The position numbers and the translations under genes are program-made. Below are positions 28,251 through 37,742 of a DNA stretch of 64,000 nucleotides, piece by piece. Every line of letters starts with the position of its first letter. Positions within the stretch are counted from its first letter, which is position 1. The stretch spans positions 28,326 to 92,325 of the forward strand of contig NZ_RHNO01000011.1 of NCBI RefSeq assembly GCF_003946265.1, written 5' to 3'. Source of the stretch: Levilactobacillus yonginensis (GTDB lineage Bacteria; Bacillota; Bacilli; Lactobacillales; Lactobacillaceae). Under the pieces are notes generated by a model. That model ran no database searches, was not told the DNA's origin, and saw only the letters and a list, made by a program, of their open reading frames with translations.

Positions 28251-28523
28251 CTAAGCAATGATCTGAAAACCGTTAAAGTGGTGTAGGGGGAGGTCCGTTA
28301 CGTCGATGGCTTGAACGGAAATCCAGGGAGCTAGGCCATGATTGAGCTGGGTTTGAAAGTCAACGAGTTGGTGTGAGTCGCCGGTGGCCAATACTTCGAC
28401 CTGACCGTTGCTACAATTTCTGACGGTGCCGGTGACACCTAGTTGCTGGGCTACCTTGGCTGCTGACCACCGAAAACCGACGCCCTGAACCAGACCACTA
28501 ATAATGAGTTTTTGGGTTTGCAC
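28251..28523 (-). CDS. acyP: acylphosphatase
   Basis: 90 aa enzyme hydrolysing acyl phosphates. The catalytic loop GLVQGVGFR carries the essential Arg, and the Asn expected at the second catalytic position lies in TGTVRNCSNGQVEV. GTG start after AGGAGG on the minus strand. It is divergent from the rRNA methylase gene, and upstream of yidC in the same direction with a 225-base gap. Confidence 0.93.
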   Translation of the reverse strand: MQTQKLIISGLVQGVGFRWSAAKVAQQLGVTGTVRNCSNGQVEVLATGDSHQLVDFQTQLNHGLAPWISVQAIDVTDLPLHHFNGFQIIA

Positions 28524-28639
28524 AGTGTTGATTGCCTCCTTCTAAGCGTGATTTCTTTCTTAATCATACCGCGTAACGCCCTAGAGCAACTAGCAATATG
28601 GTAAACTTAGGAAAACAAATTGGATGGGAGTAAGCGACC

Positions 28640-29410
28640 GTGAGAGAAAAGATAACGTCAGGGCAAAATAAGCGCGTCAAGCAGTGGCGGGCTTTGACTA
28701 GTAAAAAGGGACGGAAAGCAACTCAAACCTACCTATTAGAAAGTTGGCATTTGGTTCAGGAGGCAATCAAGGCTCAGCAACCACTGACTGCCATCTTGGG
28801 AACGGCTGAGCAGTTGGACCGGCACGCTGCTGAGCTACCGGATAACGTCGATATTTTCGAACTGACTGAAAGTATTGCCAATACAATCGGGGATACTGGT
28901 ACCCCCCAAGGAATTTTTGCAACTGCGCCGTTAACACGCGATGAAGACGTTGATCCAGCTGTGGCGACTGGTGTCTGGCTCTTCCTCGACTACGTACAAG
29001 ATCCCGGTAACATTGGGACCATGGTGCGGACGGCAGATGCGGCGGGTCTGGCCGGGGTAGTCTTTGGCAAGGGAACGGCGAGTCACTACCTGCCTAAAGT
29101 TCTGCGATCCATGCAAGGGAGTCAGTTTCACATCCAAGTGGTGGAAGCCGACCTGCATGACTGGATCAGTGCCTTCACGAGTCGGCACTTACCCGTCTAT
29201 GGAACGAATCTAGATCCACAGGCGAAAGATTACCGGGATGTGCCCGCTCTCAGTGCAGGTGCTATCATCATGGGTAACGAGGGTAATGGAATGGCGCCCG
29301 ACCTCCAGCAGATGACGACTAGAAACCTGTATATTCCCATCAAGGGTCAGGCAGAATCACTGAACGTGGCGATTGCTGCGGGAGTCGTGATGTTTCGGCT
29401 AGTGGGCTGA
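28640..29410 (+). CDS. SpoU-family RNA 2'-O-methyltransferase (TrmH/YsgA type)
   Basis: 256 aa SPOUT methyltransferase with an N-terminal substrate-binding domain (ITSGQNKRVKQWRALTSKKGR). Motif 1 is VQDPGNIGTMVRTADAAG, motif 2 MGNEGNGM, motif 3 IPIKGQAESLNVAIA, all intact. Likely modifies 23S rRNA; Bacillus ysgA occupies the same place before pheS. GTG start after GGGAG. Confidence 0.92.
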   Translation: MREKITSGQNKRVKQWRALTSKKGRKATQTYLLESWHLVQEAIKAQQPLTAILGTAEQLDRHAAELPDNVDIFELTESIANTIGDTGTPQGIFATAPLTRDEDVDPAVATGVWLFLDYVQDPGNIGTMVRTADAAGLAGVVFGKGTASHYLPKVLRSMQGSQFHIQVVEADLHDWISAFTSRHLPVYGTNLDPQAKDYRDVPALSAGAIIMGNEGNGMAPDLQQMTTRNLYIPIKGQAESLNVAIAAGVVMFRLVG

Positions 29411-29533
29411 TGGTTAAGAAACGGTAAACCCGCTCAAAAATGAAGCGTAATGGTTGCAATTTAGCCAAAAGCAAGTAAGATATAGGGTTAAGAAGACTGA
29501 AAATCATAATTTCAAATGAAAAGGAAGCATTCT

Positions 29534-30031
29534 ATGACCAAACTTACTTGGCGCGATGACCCCGAGTACCTTGCTTTAGTTTCTGACTTGTTGGCACAGG
29601 AGCCGGTTCAACGCCTGGCGAATTATACCCAGCATCACCACTCTAACCGATTAGACCACTCTATTTCGGTTTCCTACAATAGCTATTTGATTGCAAAGAA
29701 ACTTGGTTTGAATACCCGGGCCACTGCGCGGGGTGGGTTGTTACATGACTTGTTTTATTATGATTGGCGCACGACGAAGTTCAATCTGGGCTCGCACGCA
29801 TTCATCCATCCACGAGTTTCCCTCCGGAACGCTGAGAAGCTGACGGACCTGAGCCCAATGGAAAAAGATATTATTCTGAAGCATATGTGGGGTGCCACCC
29901 TCGCTATGCCTAAATACCGGGAGAGTGTCATTGTTTCTTTGGTGGATGACTATGAAGCTGTTCATGAATTCTGTGGACCAGCCCGTAAGCGTGTTGAAGC
30001 TCTGATGGACAAGGTTACGCCTAACGCCTAG
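29534..30031 (+). CDS. HD domain-containing protein
   Basis: 165 aa HD-superfamily metal-dependent phosphohydrolase of unknown substrate. Metal ligands visible: HHSNRLDHSISV at the start of the domain, the HD pair in GGLLHDLFYYDW, and HMWG later. Start ATG at 29534 with AAGGAA upstream; an in-frame ATG six codons earlier has no ribosome site. Followed after 29 bases by an HxlR regulator. Confidence 0.85.
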   Translation: MTKLTWRDDPEYLALVSDLLAQEPVQRLANYTQHHHSNRLDHSISVSYNSYLIAKKLGLNTRATARGGLLHDLFYYDWRTTKFNLGSHAFIHPRVSLRNAEKLTDLSPMEKDIILKHMWGATLAMPKYRESVIVSLVDDYEAVHEFCGPARKRVEALMDKVTPNA

Positions 30032-30060
30032 TTTCAGTGAAACCTGGATGGGAGGCAACG

Positions 30061-30435
30061 ATGAAGATGCAAACAATGTCACCAAAGGTGCCTGACGAAT
30101 CCACTGTGGATTTCACACTTTGTCCACGATTCGAACAGACTTTTTCTTTTTTGGGTAAGAAGTGGAATGGCTTAATTATTGATGTTCTGCTTCAAGAAGG
30201 TCCACAACGATTCCGTGATTTAGCGCGGAAGATTCCGCGTTGCAGCGATCGGGTCCTGGTTGAGCGTTTAAAGGAATTGGAAGTTAATGGCGTGATTGTT
30301 CGCCGGACCTTTCCAGACAACGCGTTGATCGAATACGAATTAACCCAAAAGGGGCAAGAGTTCAAAGATATCATGTTGGCCGTTCACGCTTGGTCAGATA
30401 AGTGGTATTGCCCAACGGAAACCAACCAGAAGTAG
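30061..30435 (+). CDS. HxlR family transcriptional regulator
   Basis: 124 aa winged-helix regulator. LCPRFEQTFSFLGKKWNGLII, then RFRDLARKIPRCSDRVLVERLKEL, match the HxlR domain (residue blocks given in parts: CPRFEQTF, GKKWNGLI, CSDRVLVERL). One cysteine precedes the helix and one lies in the recognition region. ATG at 30061 follows GGGAGG by 5 bases. The target is unknown; the HD gene just upstream is a candidate. Confidence 0.88.
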   Translation: MKMQTMSPKVPDESTVDFTLCPRFEQTFSFLGKKWNGLIIDVLLQEGPQRFRDLARKIPRCSDRVLVERLKELEVNGVIVRRTFPDNALIEYELTQKGQEFKDIMLAVHAWSDKWYCPTETNQK

Positions 30436-30469
30436 TTGACAGTTTTCAGAAAATCCGCTAGGCTAAGAG

Positions 30470-30730
30470 AACGTAATAGTTAAAAACGATGATAGAAAAG
30501 CAGTAGCCGGTATCGTTTGTCAGGAAGAGTTTGCCTAGACTGTAAGCAAACTTCAGACGGGTTGGTGAATTCAGTTCTTGAGTTGCCATCGGGATTCGTG
30601 GAAACACGATGAATGATCGACCGGTAAGTGACCGTTATCACGACTGAGTGTGGTCAAAGTCTTGGACTTTGGCTGAAATCAGGGTGGTACCGCGAAGCTT
30701 CGTCCCTAGTTAAGGGGCGGAGCTTTTTTG
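30470..30730 (+). promoter_or_regulatory. T-box leader of pheST
   Basis: The T-box AGGGTGGTACCGCG is at 30681-30694. The terminator stem AAGCTTCGTCCC (30695-30706) with GGGGCGGAGCTT is followed by a T run to 30729. A TTC triplet at 30570-30572 followed by A is a plausible phenylalanine specifier. The 5' end is approximate. Confidence 0.9.
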
Positions 30731-30814
30731 TTTGCCCAGAACGCGACTGAATCTTTGCTACCAGTGTCGTAAAACTATGATTAGAAGCAGAACATTAAAA
30801 ATGGAGGATGTTGT

Positions 30815-31861
30815 ATGTCGTTAAAAGATAAATTAAGCGAACTGCACCAACGCGGTTTGGCTGAAATTCAGAAATCAAGCGACCTCAAGGACGTGAACCA
30901 AGTCCGGGTATCGTTGTTAGGTAAAAAGGGTCCCATCACGGAAGTTTTGCGGGGCATGCGGGACTTAGACGCCGAAGAACGGCCCAAGGTTGGTGCCTTT
31001 GCCAATGAAATTCGTGATGATTTAACGGCAGCTTTGACCAAGCGTCGTGAAGAATTGGAAAATGCCGTTTTGAACGCCCGATTGGCGAATGAAAAAATCG
31101 ATGTAACGTTGCCTGGGACACCAGTAGCCAAGGGTGAACCACACGTGATTCAACAAATTATCGATCAAATCGAAGACCTCTTCTTGGGAATGGGTTACCA
31201 GGTTTTGAGTGGACCTGAAGTTGAAGAAGATAAGTACAACTTTGAAATGATGAATTTGCCCAAGAATCACCCAGCTCGGGATATGCAGGATACGTTCTAC
31301 ATTACGAAGGAAATCTTGATGCGGACACAGACATCACCAATGCAAGCACGGACACTGGAAAAGCACGATTTTAGTCAAGGGCCGTTGAAGATGATCTCGC
31401 CTGGAGTTGTTTACCGTCGCGATACCGATGACCCAACCCACTCCCACCAATTTCATCAGGTGGAAGGGCTGGTTATCGACAAGCACGTCACCATGGCTGA
31501 CCTGAAGGGGACCCTTCAAGTTCTGGCTCACGAATTGTTTGGGGATAAGTTTGACGTTCGCTTGCGGCCAAGCTACTTCCCATTTACTGAACCTTCCGTT
31601 GAAGCTGACATTACCTGCTTTAACTGTGGTGGTAAGGGCTGCGGTGTTTGCAAGAATACCGGTTGGATCGAAGTTCTCGGTGCCGGCATGGTTCACCCGA
31701 ACGTCTTGAAGATGGCCGGTGTGGATCCTGATGTTTACGGTGGGTTTGCCTTCGGTGTGGGCCCAGACCGGTTCGCTATGTTGAAGTATGGGGTCGATGA
31801 CATCCGGAACTTCTACTTAAATGATGTTCGCTTCCTTACGCAATTCACGAAGAAAGGATAA
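30815..31861 (+). CDS. pheS: phenylalanine--tRNA ligase alpha subunit
   Basis: Catalytic subunit of the heterotetrameric PheRS, 348 aa. An N-terminal coiled coil is followed by class II motifs: [11 protein letters not shown], the motif 2 region ([15 protein letters not shown]) and motif 3 ([17 protein letters not shown]). [14 protein letters not shown] cysteine cluster lies before motif 3, as in Firmicute enzymes. ATG with TGGAGG upstream. Followed by pheT after 9 bases. Confidence 0.97.
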   Translation: MSLKDKLSELHQRGLAEIQKSSDLKDVNQVRVSLLGKKGPITEVLRGMRDLDAEERPKVGAFANEIRDDLTAALTKRREELENAVLNARLANEKIDVTLPGTPVAKGEPHVIQQIIDQIEDLFLGMGYQVLSGPEVEEDKYNFEMMNLPKNHPARDMQDTFYITKEILMRTQTSPMQARTLEKHDFSQGPLKMISPGVVYRRDTDDPTHSHQFHQVEGLVIDKHVTMADLKGTLQVLAHELFGDKFDVRLRPSYFPFTEPSVEADITCFNCGGKGCGVCKNTGWIEVLGAGMVHPNVLKMAGVDPDVYGGFAFGVGPDRFAMLKYGVDDIRNFYLNDVRFLTQFTKKG

Positions 31862-31870
31862 CCGCCAACC

Positions 31871-34279
31871 ATGAAGATTTCATACAATTGGATTAAAGAA
31901 TATCTAGATTTAAACGTATCACCCGCTGATTTGGCGGAAAAAATCGAACGGACTTCCGTTGAAGTTGATGACGTCGTTAAGCCTAGTGACGGTTTAAAGA
32001 AAATCGTTGTTGGCCACGTCTTGTCGATTGAAATGCATCCAGATTCAGACCACTTGCACATTTGTCAAGTAGACGTAGGCGAAGACGAACCCTTACAAAT
32101 TGTGTGTGGCGCGCCTAATATTGATAAGGGTCAAAGGGTTATTGTTGCTTTGCCTGGTTCCCGCATTGCCGGCAACGTTAAAATCAAGAAGTCTAAGATG
32201 CGCGGTGTTCCTTCCGCCGGTATGATCTGTGCTCTACAAGAAATTGGTTTTTCAGATGATGTGGTTCCTAAGGAATACGCCGATGGAATCTATGTTTTAC
32301 CAGCCGATGCCACGCCGGGTGACGATGTGTACGATTACCTGGGGATGAACGACAGCCTGATCGACTTGGATGTGACACCTAACCGGGGTGACATGCTGAG
32401 CTTGAACGGAACGTTGCATGATTTGGCAGCCATCTACGACCGACCAGTTACCCTTGATCAAGTTGATTTGAAGGAAGCCGGTCACGCCATCGAAGGTCAA
32501 TTGGCTGTTCACGTAGATGCTGATTTAGCCCCTCAATACCGGATGCGGTTAGTCAAGCAGGTTAAGCTGGCTCCAAGTCCAATGTGGTTACAGGTTCGTT
32601 TGTGGAACGCTGGTTACCGGCCAATCAACAACGTGGTCGATATCACGAACTACATTATGCTGAAATATGGTCAACCTTTGCACGCTTTTGACTACGACAA
32701 GTTTGCTGGCCAAGACGTTTACGTCCGGACGGCTAAAGCTGGCGAAAAGCTGACGACCTTGGATGAAGGCGAACACGACTTAGACCCACAAGATATCGTC
32801 ATTGCCGACGACAAAGCCCCAATCGCGTTGGCTGGTGTGATGGGTGGATTAAGCACGGCTATTTCCGATGAGACCGTTACGGTGGCCATTGAATCTGCCG
32901 TTTTTGAACATGATCACATCCGGAAGGCGGCCCAACGGCATCACTTACACACGGATGCTTCTCAACGGTTCGAACGTGGTGTCAACCAAGCAGGGGTGCA
33001 AGAAGCCTTAGACGCTGCTGCGCAAATGATGAACGAACTGGCCGCGGGTGAAGTGCAACTGGGTTCCGTTGTGGGTTCAGCAAACATTCCTGATCCAGCG
33101 GTCATTACGATTACGTTAGGCCACATCAATGCCGTCTTGGGAACTGACCTTGACCTCACTAAAGTTACCCATATCCTGGAAAGCTTAGGCTTTGACGTCG
33201 CTAGCGAAGGCGAAACGCTTACGGTGACGGTGCCGGTTCGGCGGAACGACATTCACATTCCGGCTGATTTATTGGAAGAAATTTCCCGGATCTACGGTTA
33301 CGATGAGTTACCAACGACGTTACCCACTGGGCGGATGACGATGGGGACGTTGACTTCCGCACAAAAATTGATGCGAGCAACGCGGCACTCACTGGAAGGT
33401 TTGGGCTTGAACCAAGCGATTTCTTACGCATTGACGACGGAAGATAAGGCCAAGATGTTCTTGATGCAAGACAGTGAAACGACCCAATTGGCTTGGCCAA
33501 TGAGTGTTGATCACGCGGTTTTGCGGATGAACGTTGTCACGGGGCTCTTAGACGATATTGCCTACAATTCTGCTCGTAAAGTGAAGGATGTGGCTTTGTA
33601 CGAACAAGGCCGGGTCTTCTATCGTGAGGATGGTACTGACCGTCCAAACGAACAGGAACACATTGCTGGTGCAATCACCGGGACGCTGATGCCTGCTGGT
33701 TGGAACCAACCTGCCCAAGAAGTTGATTTCTATCAAATCAAGGGGATCGTTGAAGCTTATCTGAAGGACATGGCCGTTAACGGGGATGTCACTTACGAAG
33801 CCAATACCGATATGCCTGAAATGCATCCAGGTCGAACCGCAGATATCTTAGTTCACGGTCACCGGATCGGTTTCATGGGTCAAGTTCACCCTACGATTGC
33901 TAAGCAATTTAAGATTGGTGCCACTTACGTCTTTGAACTCAACTTGCAGGCAATCATCGATATGCCTAAGCAGGAAAACCAATACGACGTGATTTCACGT
34001 TACCCAGCGATTACGCGGGACATTGCCATGCTGGTAGCCGATGACGTGACGAACGAACAAATCGTGGCCTTGATTGAAAAGCGGGGCGGAGCATTCCTGC
34101 AGTCCGTCAAGCTGTTTGACGTTTACGATGGTGTCAAGGTCCCTAAGGGGAAGAAGTCATTGGCTTACACCCTGACTTACCAAGACAAGAATGAAACGTT
34201 GGTCGATGACGCCGTTACGCAAGCCTTCGAAAAGGTTGAGAAACGCTTGCAAGATGACTTAGGTGCTGAAATTCGTTAA
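31871..34279 (+). CDS. pheT: phenylalanine--tRNA ligase beta subunit
   Basis: 802 aa, the expected length. Domain order: N-terminal tRNA-binding (EMAP-like) domain, B3/B4 editing domain, B5, the pseudo-catalytic core, and a C-terminal anticodon-binding FDX-ACB domain (SRYPAITRDIAMLV). It pairs with pheS in the same transcript and is controlled by the same T-box. Confidence 0.97.
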   Translation: MKISYNWIKEYLDLNVSPADLAEKIERTSVEVDDVVKPSDGLKKIVVGHVLSIEMHPDSDHLHICQVDVGEDEPLQIVCGAPNIDKGQRVIVALPGSRIAGNVKIKKSKMRGVPSAGMICALQEIGFSDDVVPKEYADGIYVLPADATPGDDVYDYLGMNDSLIDLDVTPNRGDMLSLNGTLHDLAAIYDRPVTLDQVDLKEAGHAIEGQLAVHVDADLAPQYRMRLVKQVKLAPSPMWLQVRLWNAGYRPINNVVDITNYIMLKYGQPLHAFDYDKFAGQDVYVRTAKAGEKLTTLDEGEHDLDPQDIVIADDKAPIALAGVMGGLSTAISDETVTVAIESAVFEHDHIRKAAQRHHLHTDASQRFERGVNQAGVQEALDAAAQMMNELAAGEVQLGSVVGSANIPDPAVITITLGHINAVLGTDLDLTKVTHILESLGFDVASEGETLTVTVPVRRNDIHIPADLLEEISRIYGYDELPTTLPTGRMTMGTLTSAQKLMRATRHSLEGLGLNQAISYALTTEDKAKMFLMQDSETTQLAWPMSVDHAVLRMNVVTGLLDDIAYNSARKVKDVALYEQGRVFYREDGTDRPNEQEHIAGAITGTLMPAGWNQPAQEVDFYQIKGIVEAYLKDMAVNGDVTYEANTDMPEMHPGRTADILVHGHRIGFMGQVHPTIAKQFKIGATYVFELNLQAIIDMPKQENQYDVISRYPAITRDIAMLVADDVTNEQIVALIEKRGGAFLQSVKLFDVYDGVKVPKGKKSLAYTLTYQDKNETLVDDAVTQAFEKVEKRLQDDLGAEIR

Positions 34280-34615
34280 TTTTCTCCTGATTACCGCTTT
34301 CGGTTGGTAGGAATACGACAGTGAACAGTTATTTCGAAATTGATAATTGGTATCATGAAATTTTAACGATTTCAGATGAATCACCTTGTTAACGTCTCTC
34401 ATTTATATTTTTAAAAAACCAACTAAAAACGTGTTTGATTTTCTTGCGGGAAGATTGAACACGTTTTTGTTAAAAACGATCGTTGGTTGGGTCAGGTTGC
34501 CAACTGATTGCTGAAAAAAAGATTACATTTTCATCAAAGTCCCATTTTCATGTTCCCGCTTAGGGGGAAGTTCTGTATAATGGAGAAGACTATGGCATAG
34601 AACGGAGGAAATAAG
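34280..34615 (+). other. pheT-mltG intergenic region with terminator
   Basis: About 335 bases. It holds one clear terminator (listed separately), and TATAAT at 34576-34581 that is probably the mltG -10 with a weak -35. Nothing else recognised. Confidence 0.5.
34425..34470 (+). terminator. pheST terminator
   Basis: AAAAACGTGTT (34425-34435) pairs with AACACGTTTTT (34458-34468), ending in a T run. Confidence 0.8.
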
Positions 34616-35749
34616 TTGGATAATGGCACAGATCCCACGCCTACACGGCATGAAGCGGGGAATAAACGTTCATTTGGACGACGCATTATCATTGGTGTGG
34701 CAAGTCTGCTTGTGATTCTGGCAGTAGCAATTGGTGTCTTCGGGTACCACTACTTCCAGACGTCACTGAAGCCCTATGATGCTGATGATCAAAACGTGGT
34801 TCAAGTTCACGTTCCCCTTGGAGCGACCTCGAATAAGATTGGTCAGATTCTCCAGGATAAAAAAGTGGTTAAGAGTGGTATGGTTTTCAACTACTACGTC
34901 AAATCAAATAAATTCACGAATTTTCAGGCAGGTTATTATCAATTGAAACCTTCAATGAGTTTGAAGCAAATTGCTACGCAGCTTCAAAAGGGTGGTTCGG
35001 CGGAACCAATTCAGAGCCAAGCTGGTAAGGTCCTGGTTCGTGAAGGTGAGACAATTGATCAACTAGCCGCTGAGATTCCACAAACCACTGATTTCACCAA
35101 GAAGGAATTCATGAGTCTGATGAAAGATCAGGCTTTCTTCAATCAGTTGGCGGTCAAGTATCCACAGCTGTTGGGTTCAGCCAAACAGGCTAAGCACGTC
35201 CGGTATCGGTTGGAAGGTTATCTAGCTCCGGCCACGTATCAGGCTAGCAAGAAGATGACCTTGAAACAGATTGTGACCCAGATGGTTGGTAACATGAACC
35301 AGCAATTGCAACCGAGCTACGCTGCCATCAAGAAGCAAGGCCGTAGCGTTCAAGAAGTTCTGACCCTAGCGTCCTTAGTCGAACGTGAAGGGGTCACGCA
35401 ATCTGACCGAGACAAGATTGCGGGGGTTTTCTTAAACCGGATCAAGGCAGGAATGGCGCTTCAATCTGATATTACCGTTCAGTATGCGTTGAAGACGACT
35501 AAGAAGACGTTGACTTACAAGGATTTGAAGGTCAAGTCACCGTATAACTTGTACATTCATACGGGATACGGGCCTGGTCCATTTGCGAACCCAAGCGCTT
35601 CATCGATCAAGGCGGTCTTACATCCGGCTGACCGAAAGAAGGGGTACTACTACTTCATCGCCAATACCAAGACGGGAAAGGTATACTTCTCAGAAACCTA
35701 TGCGCAACATCAAGAAAAAACAAGTTCATTAGCAAGCGATAATAAATAA
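34616..35749 (+). CDS. mltG: endolytic murein transglycosylase MltG
   Basis: Cleaves nascent glycan strands and sets their length; 377 aa. A cytoplasmic tail of about 25 residues is followed by one membrane segment (IIIGVASLLVILAVAIGVFG), a LysM-like region and the YceG catalytic domain with ASLVEREG (catalytic Glu about residue 256). TTG start 7 bases after GGAGG (34604-34608). Udk follows within 20 bases. Confidence 0.93.
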   Translation: MDNGTDPTPTRHEAGNKRSFGRRIIIGVASLLVILAVAIGVFGYHYFQTSLKPYDADDQNVVQVHVPLGATSNKIGQILQDKKVVKSGMVFNYYVKSNKFTNFQAGYYQLKPSMSLKQIATQLQKGGSAEPIQSQAGKVLVREGETIDQLAAEIPQTTDFTKKEFMSLMKDQAFFNQLAVKYPQLLGSAKQAKHVRYRLEGYLAPATYQASKKMTLKQIVTQMVGNMNQQLQPSYAAIKKQGRSVQEVLTLASLVEREGVTQSDRDKIAGVFLNRIKAGMALQSDITVQYALKTTKKTLTYKDLKVKSPYNLYIHTGYGPGPFANPSASSIKAVLHPADRKKGYYYFIANTKTGKVYFSETYAQHQEKTSSLASDNK

Positions 35750-35761
35750 AGGATGGCGACA

Positions 35762-36436
35762 GTGTTGGCAGACAAAAAGCGACCGATCATTATTGGGGTA
35801 ACTGGGGGTTCTGGTAGCGGTAAGACGACCGTTAGTCGGGCAATCTTCAATCAGTTGATTGGACATTCAATCATGATTTTGCAACAGGATTCGTATTACA
35901 ATGATCAGTCTGAAATGACCATGGAAGAACGGGCAGCGGTGAACTATGATCACCCACTGGCCTTCGATACAGACCTTTTAATTTCCCAGTTAAAGCAACT
36001 TTTAGATCGTCAGGCAATTGAGAAGCCTGTGTATGATTACACGCTCTCAACACGTAGTGACAAGACGATTCATCAGGAACCACGGGATGTCATTATTTTG
36101 GAAGGTATCTTAATTCTAGATGATGAACGGTTGCGGGATTTGATGGACATCAAGGTCTTCGTCGATACTGATGATGATATTCGGATTATTCGGCGGATCG
36201 AACGGGACATGAATGAACGGGGCCGGTCGTTGGAATCCATTATTCAACAGTACCTAGCGACGGTTAAGCCAACTTACCATCAATTTGTTGAACCAACCAA
36301 ACGTTACGCTGACCTGATTGTGCCTGAAGGTGGCGAGAACCAAGTCGCCATCGACCTGTTAGTTACCAAGATTCGGGCAATTCTTGAGGCTAGTGGTAAC
36401 GAACAAGTTTTTGACAATCCAGATACAACCATATAG
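35762..36436 (+). CDS. udk: uridine kinase
   Basis: Phosphorylates uridine and cytidine in pyrimidine salvage. The P-loop is [12 protein letters not shown] and the substrate loop includes [16 protein letters not shown] is characteristic. About 224 aa. The start is uncertain: an ATG at 35753 overlaps the AAAGGATGG ribosome site, so GTG at 35762 or TTG at 35765, 7-10 bases downstream of AAAGGA, is more likely. Same transcript as mltG. Confidence 0.94.
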   Translation: MLADKKRPIIIGVTGGSGSGKTTVSRAIFNQLIGHSIMILQQDSYYNDQSEMTMEERAAVNYDHPLAFDTDLLISQLKQLLDRQAIEKPVYDYTLSTRSDKTIHQEPRDVIILEGILILDDERLRDLMDIKVFVDTDDDIRIIRRIERDMNERGRSLESIIQQYLATVKPTYHQFVEPTKRYADLIVPEGGENQVAIDLLVTKIRAILEASGNEQVFDNPDTTI

Positions 36437-36542
36437 AATAGGACGGGTTAGCTGACAAAACAGCTAGCCTTTTCTAAATCACAATAAATTTAAGTCGTAG
36501 GGAAACTCACGACATTTAAAAACTGTTAAAGGGGTGGCCAAA

Positions 36543-37019
36543 GTGGCACAAGACAAAATGTATCCAATGACCGAGGAAGGCAAGGAGAAGCTTGAAGCCG
36601 AACTCGAAGATTTAAAAATTAACCAACGTCCTAAGGTAATCGATCGGATCAAGATTGCTCGTTCTTACGGGGACCTTTCAGAAAACTCTGAATACGAGTC
36701 AGCTAAGGACGAACAGAGTATGTTGGAAACGCGGATCAGCACCGTTGAACGGATGCTCCAATACGCGCAGATCATTGACAACGGTGGGACTGACAAAGAC
36801 GAGATCACTGTTGGTAAGAAGGTCGTCTTCAAGGAGCTTCCCGATGAAGAGCCTGAAGAATACACGATCGTTGGGGCGGCAGAAGCTGACCCAATGTCAG
36901 GAAAAATCTCTAATGATTCACCTATTGCTAAGGGTCTTCTAGGTCATCGTAAGGGTGAAAAGGTTACGTTCGAAACGCCGGGCGGTGACATGTCCGTCGA
37001 AGTTTTAGACGTTGAATAA
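36543..37019 (+). CDS. greA: transcription elongation factor GreA
   Basis: Rescues backtracked RNA polymerase by stimulating transcript cleavage. An N-terminal coiled coil carries the acidic tip ([17 protein letters not shown]), and a C-terminal FKBP-like domain follows. GTG at 36543 is 8 bases after AAAGGGG (36528-36534) and gives 158 aa, the family length; the GTG at 36534 is inside the ribosome site. Confidence 0.95.
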   Translation: MAQDKMYPMTEEGKEKLEAELEDLKINQRPKVIDRIKIARSYGDLSENSEYESAKDEQSMLETRISTVERMLQYAQIIDNGGTDKDEITVGKKVVFKELPDEEPEEYTIVGAAEADPMSGKISNDSPIAKGLLGHRKGEKVTFETPGGDMSVEVLDVE

Positions 37020-37038
37020 AGTTTTTTAAAGTGATACT

Positions 37039-37093
37039 AAAAAGGATCGGGTTGCTGCTTGCTCAAAAGCTGGCGCTAACCTGATCCTTTTTT
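37039..37093 (+). terminator. greA terminator
   Basis: AAAAGGATCGGGTT (from 37040) pairs with AACCTGATCCTTTT, with a T run at the end and a 21-base loop. Confidence 0.8.
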
Positions 37094-37204
37094 AATCAAC
37101 TATTTTCCAATGAAAACTTGGATGAGCGTGATGACGACGGTGCTTGAGCGTTTTGCTCGTAATACACAATTAAATCGTGCATAATAGAGTTAGTGAAATG
37201 ATAC

Positions 37205-37234
37205 TTGCAAACTACCCGTTTTTCGTGGTATAAA
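37205..37234 (+). promoter_or_regulatory. promoter of the YneR-like gene
   Basis: TTGCAA at 37205-37210, spacer 18, and TATAAA at 37229-37234 with an upstream TGG (extended -10). Confidence 0.7.
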
Positions 37235-37280
37235 TAGAATGAAAACGGATTCATAGTCTGTCTAAGAGGAGTCTTATATT

Positions 37281-37589
37281 ATGAAAATTAAGGTTACTGA
37301 TGCAGCAAGTAAATGGTTTCGGGAAGACATGGGCATGACCGGCCGTGGTGTTCGTTTCTTTGGTAAAGTTTACGGCAAGACCCCGGTCCACGAAGGATTT
37401 TCACTGGGAATGACGCCTGACGATCATCCCCGCCACCCAGTTGTTGCGGAGAAGAAGGATGATGTGACCTATTACATTACTGAGGGCGACCAATGGTTCT
37501 TCGTGGGTTATGATTTAACAATTGATTACGACGCCAAGACGGATGGTCCCGTCTACCAATACGATGACAATGGTGAACTTGATAAATAG
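37281..37589 (+). CDS. HesB/YneR-like protein without cysteines
   Basis: 102 aa protein of the HesB-like fold, a Firmicute subgroup (YneR/HesB-YadR-YfhF). The fold pattern is visible (KVTDAASKWFREDM, VRFFGKVYGK, TYYITEGDQWFFVGYDLTIDYD), but A-type iron-sulfur carriers need three cysteines and this protein has none. So it is unlikely to carry a cluster in the usual way. GAGGAG precedes the ATG; monocistronic. Function unknown. Confidence 0.8.
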   Translation: MKIKVTDAASKWFREDMGMTGRGVRFFGKVYGKTPVHEGFSLGMTPDDHPRHPVVAEKKDDVTYYITEGDQWFFVGYDLTIDYDAKTDGPVYQYDDNGELDK

Positions 37590-37629
37590 CTATTGTCAGT
37601 CGGACTATCGCTAAATTGCTTCACAAGTA

Positions 37630-37662
37630 AAAAGGTCATCGTCAATTTTGACGATGACCTTT
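37630..37662. terminator. bidirectional terminator
   Basis: AAAGGTCATCGTCA (from 37631) and TGACGATGACCTTT form a perfect stem around a short loop. Confidence 0.85.
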
Positions 37663-37742
37663 GTTTTGTATATCAGAGGTGGTAATCCAAGCAGCTTAAA
37701 GCCGCTTCTGTATCTGATTAAGCCGAAACCTAGGAAAATAGG

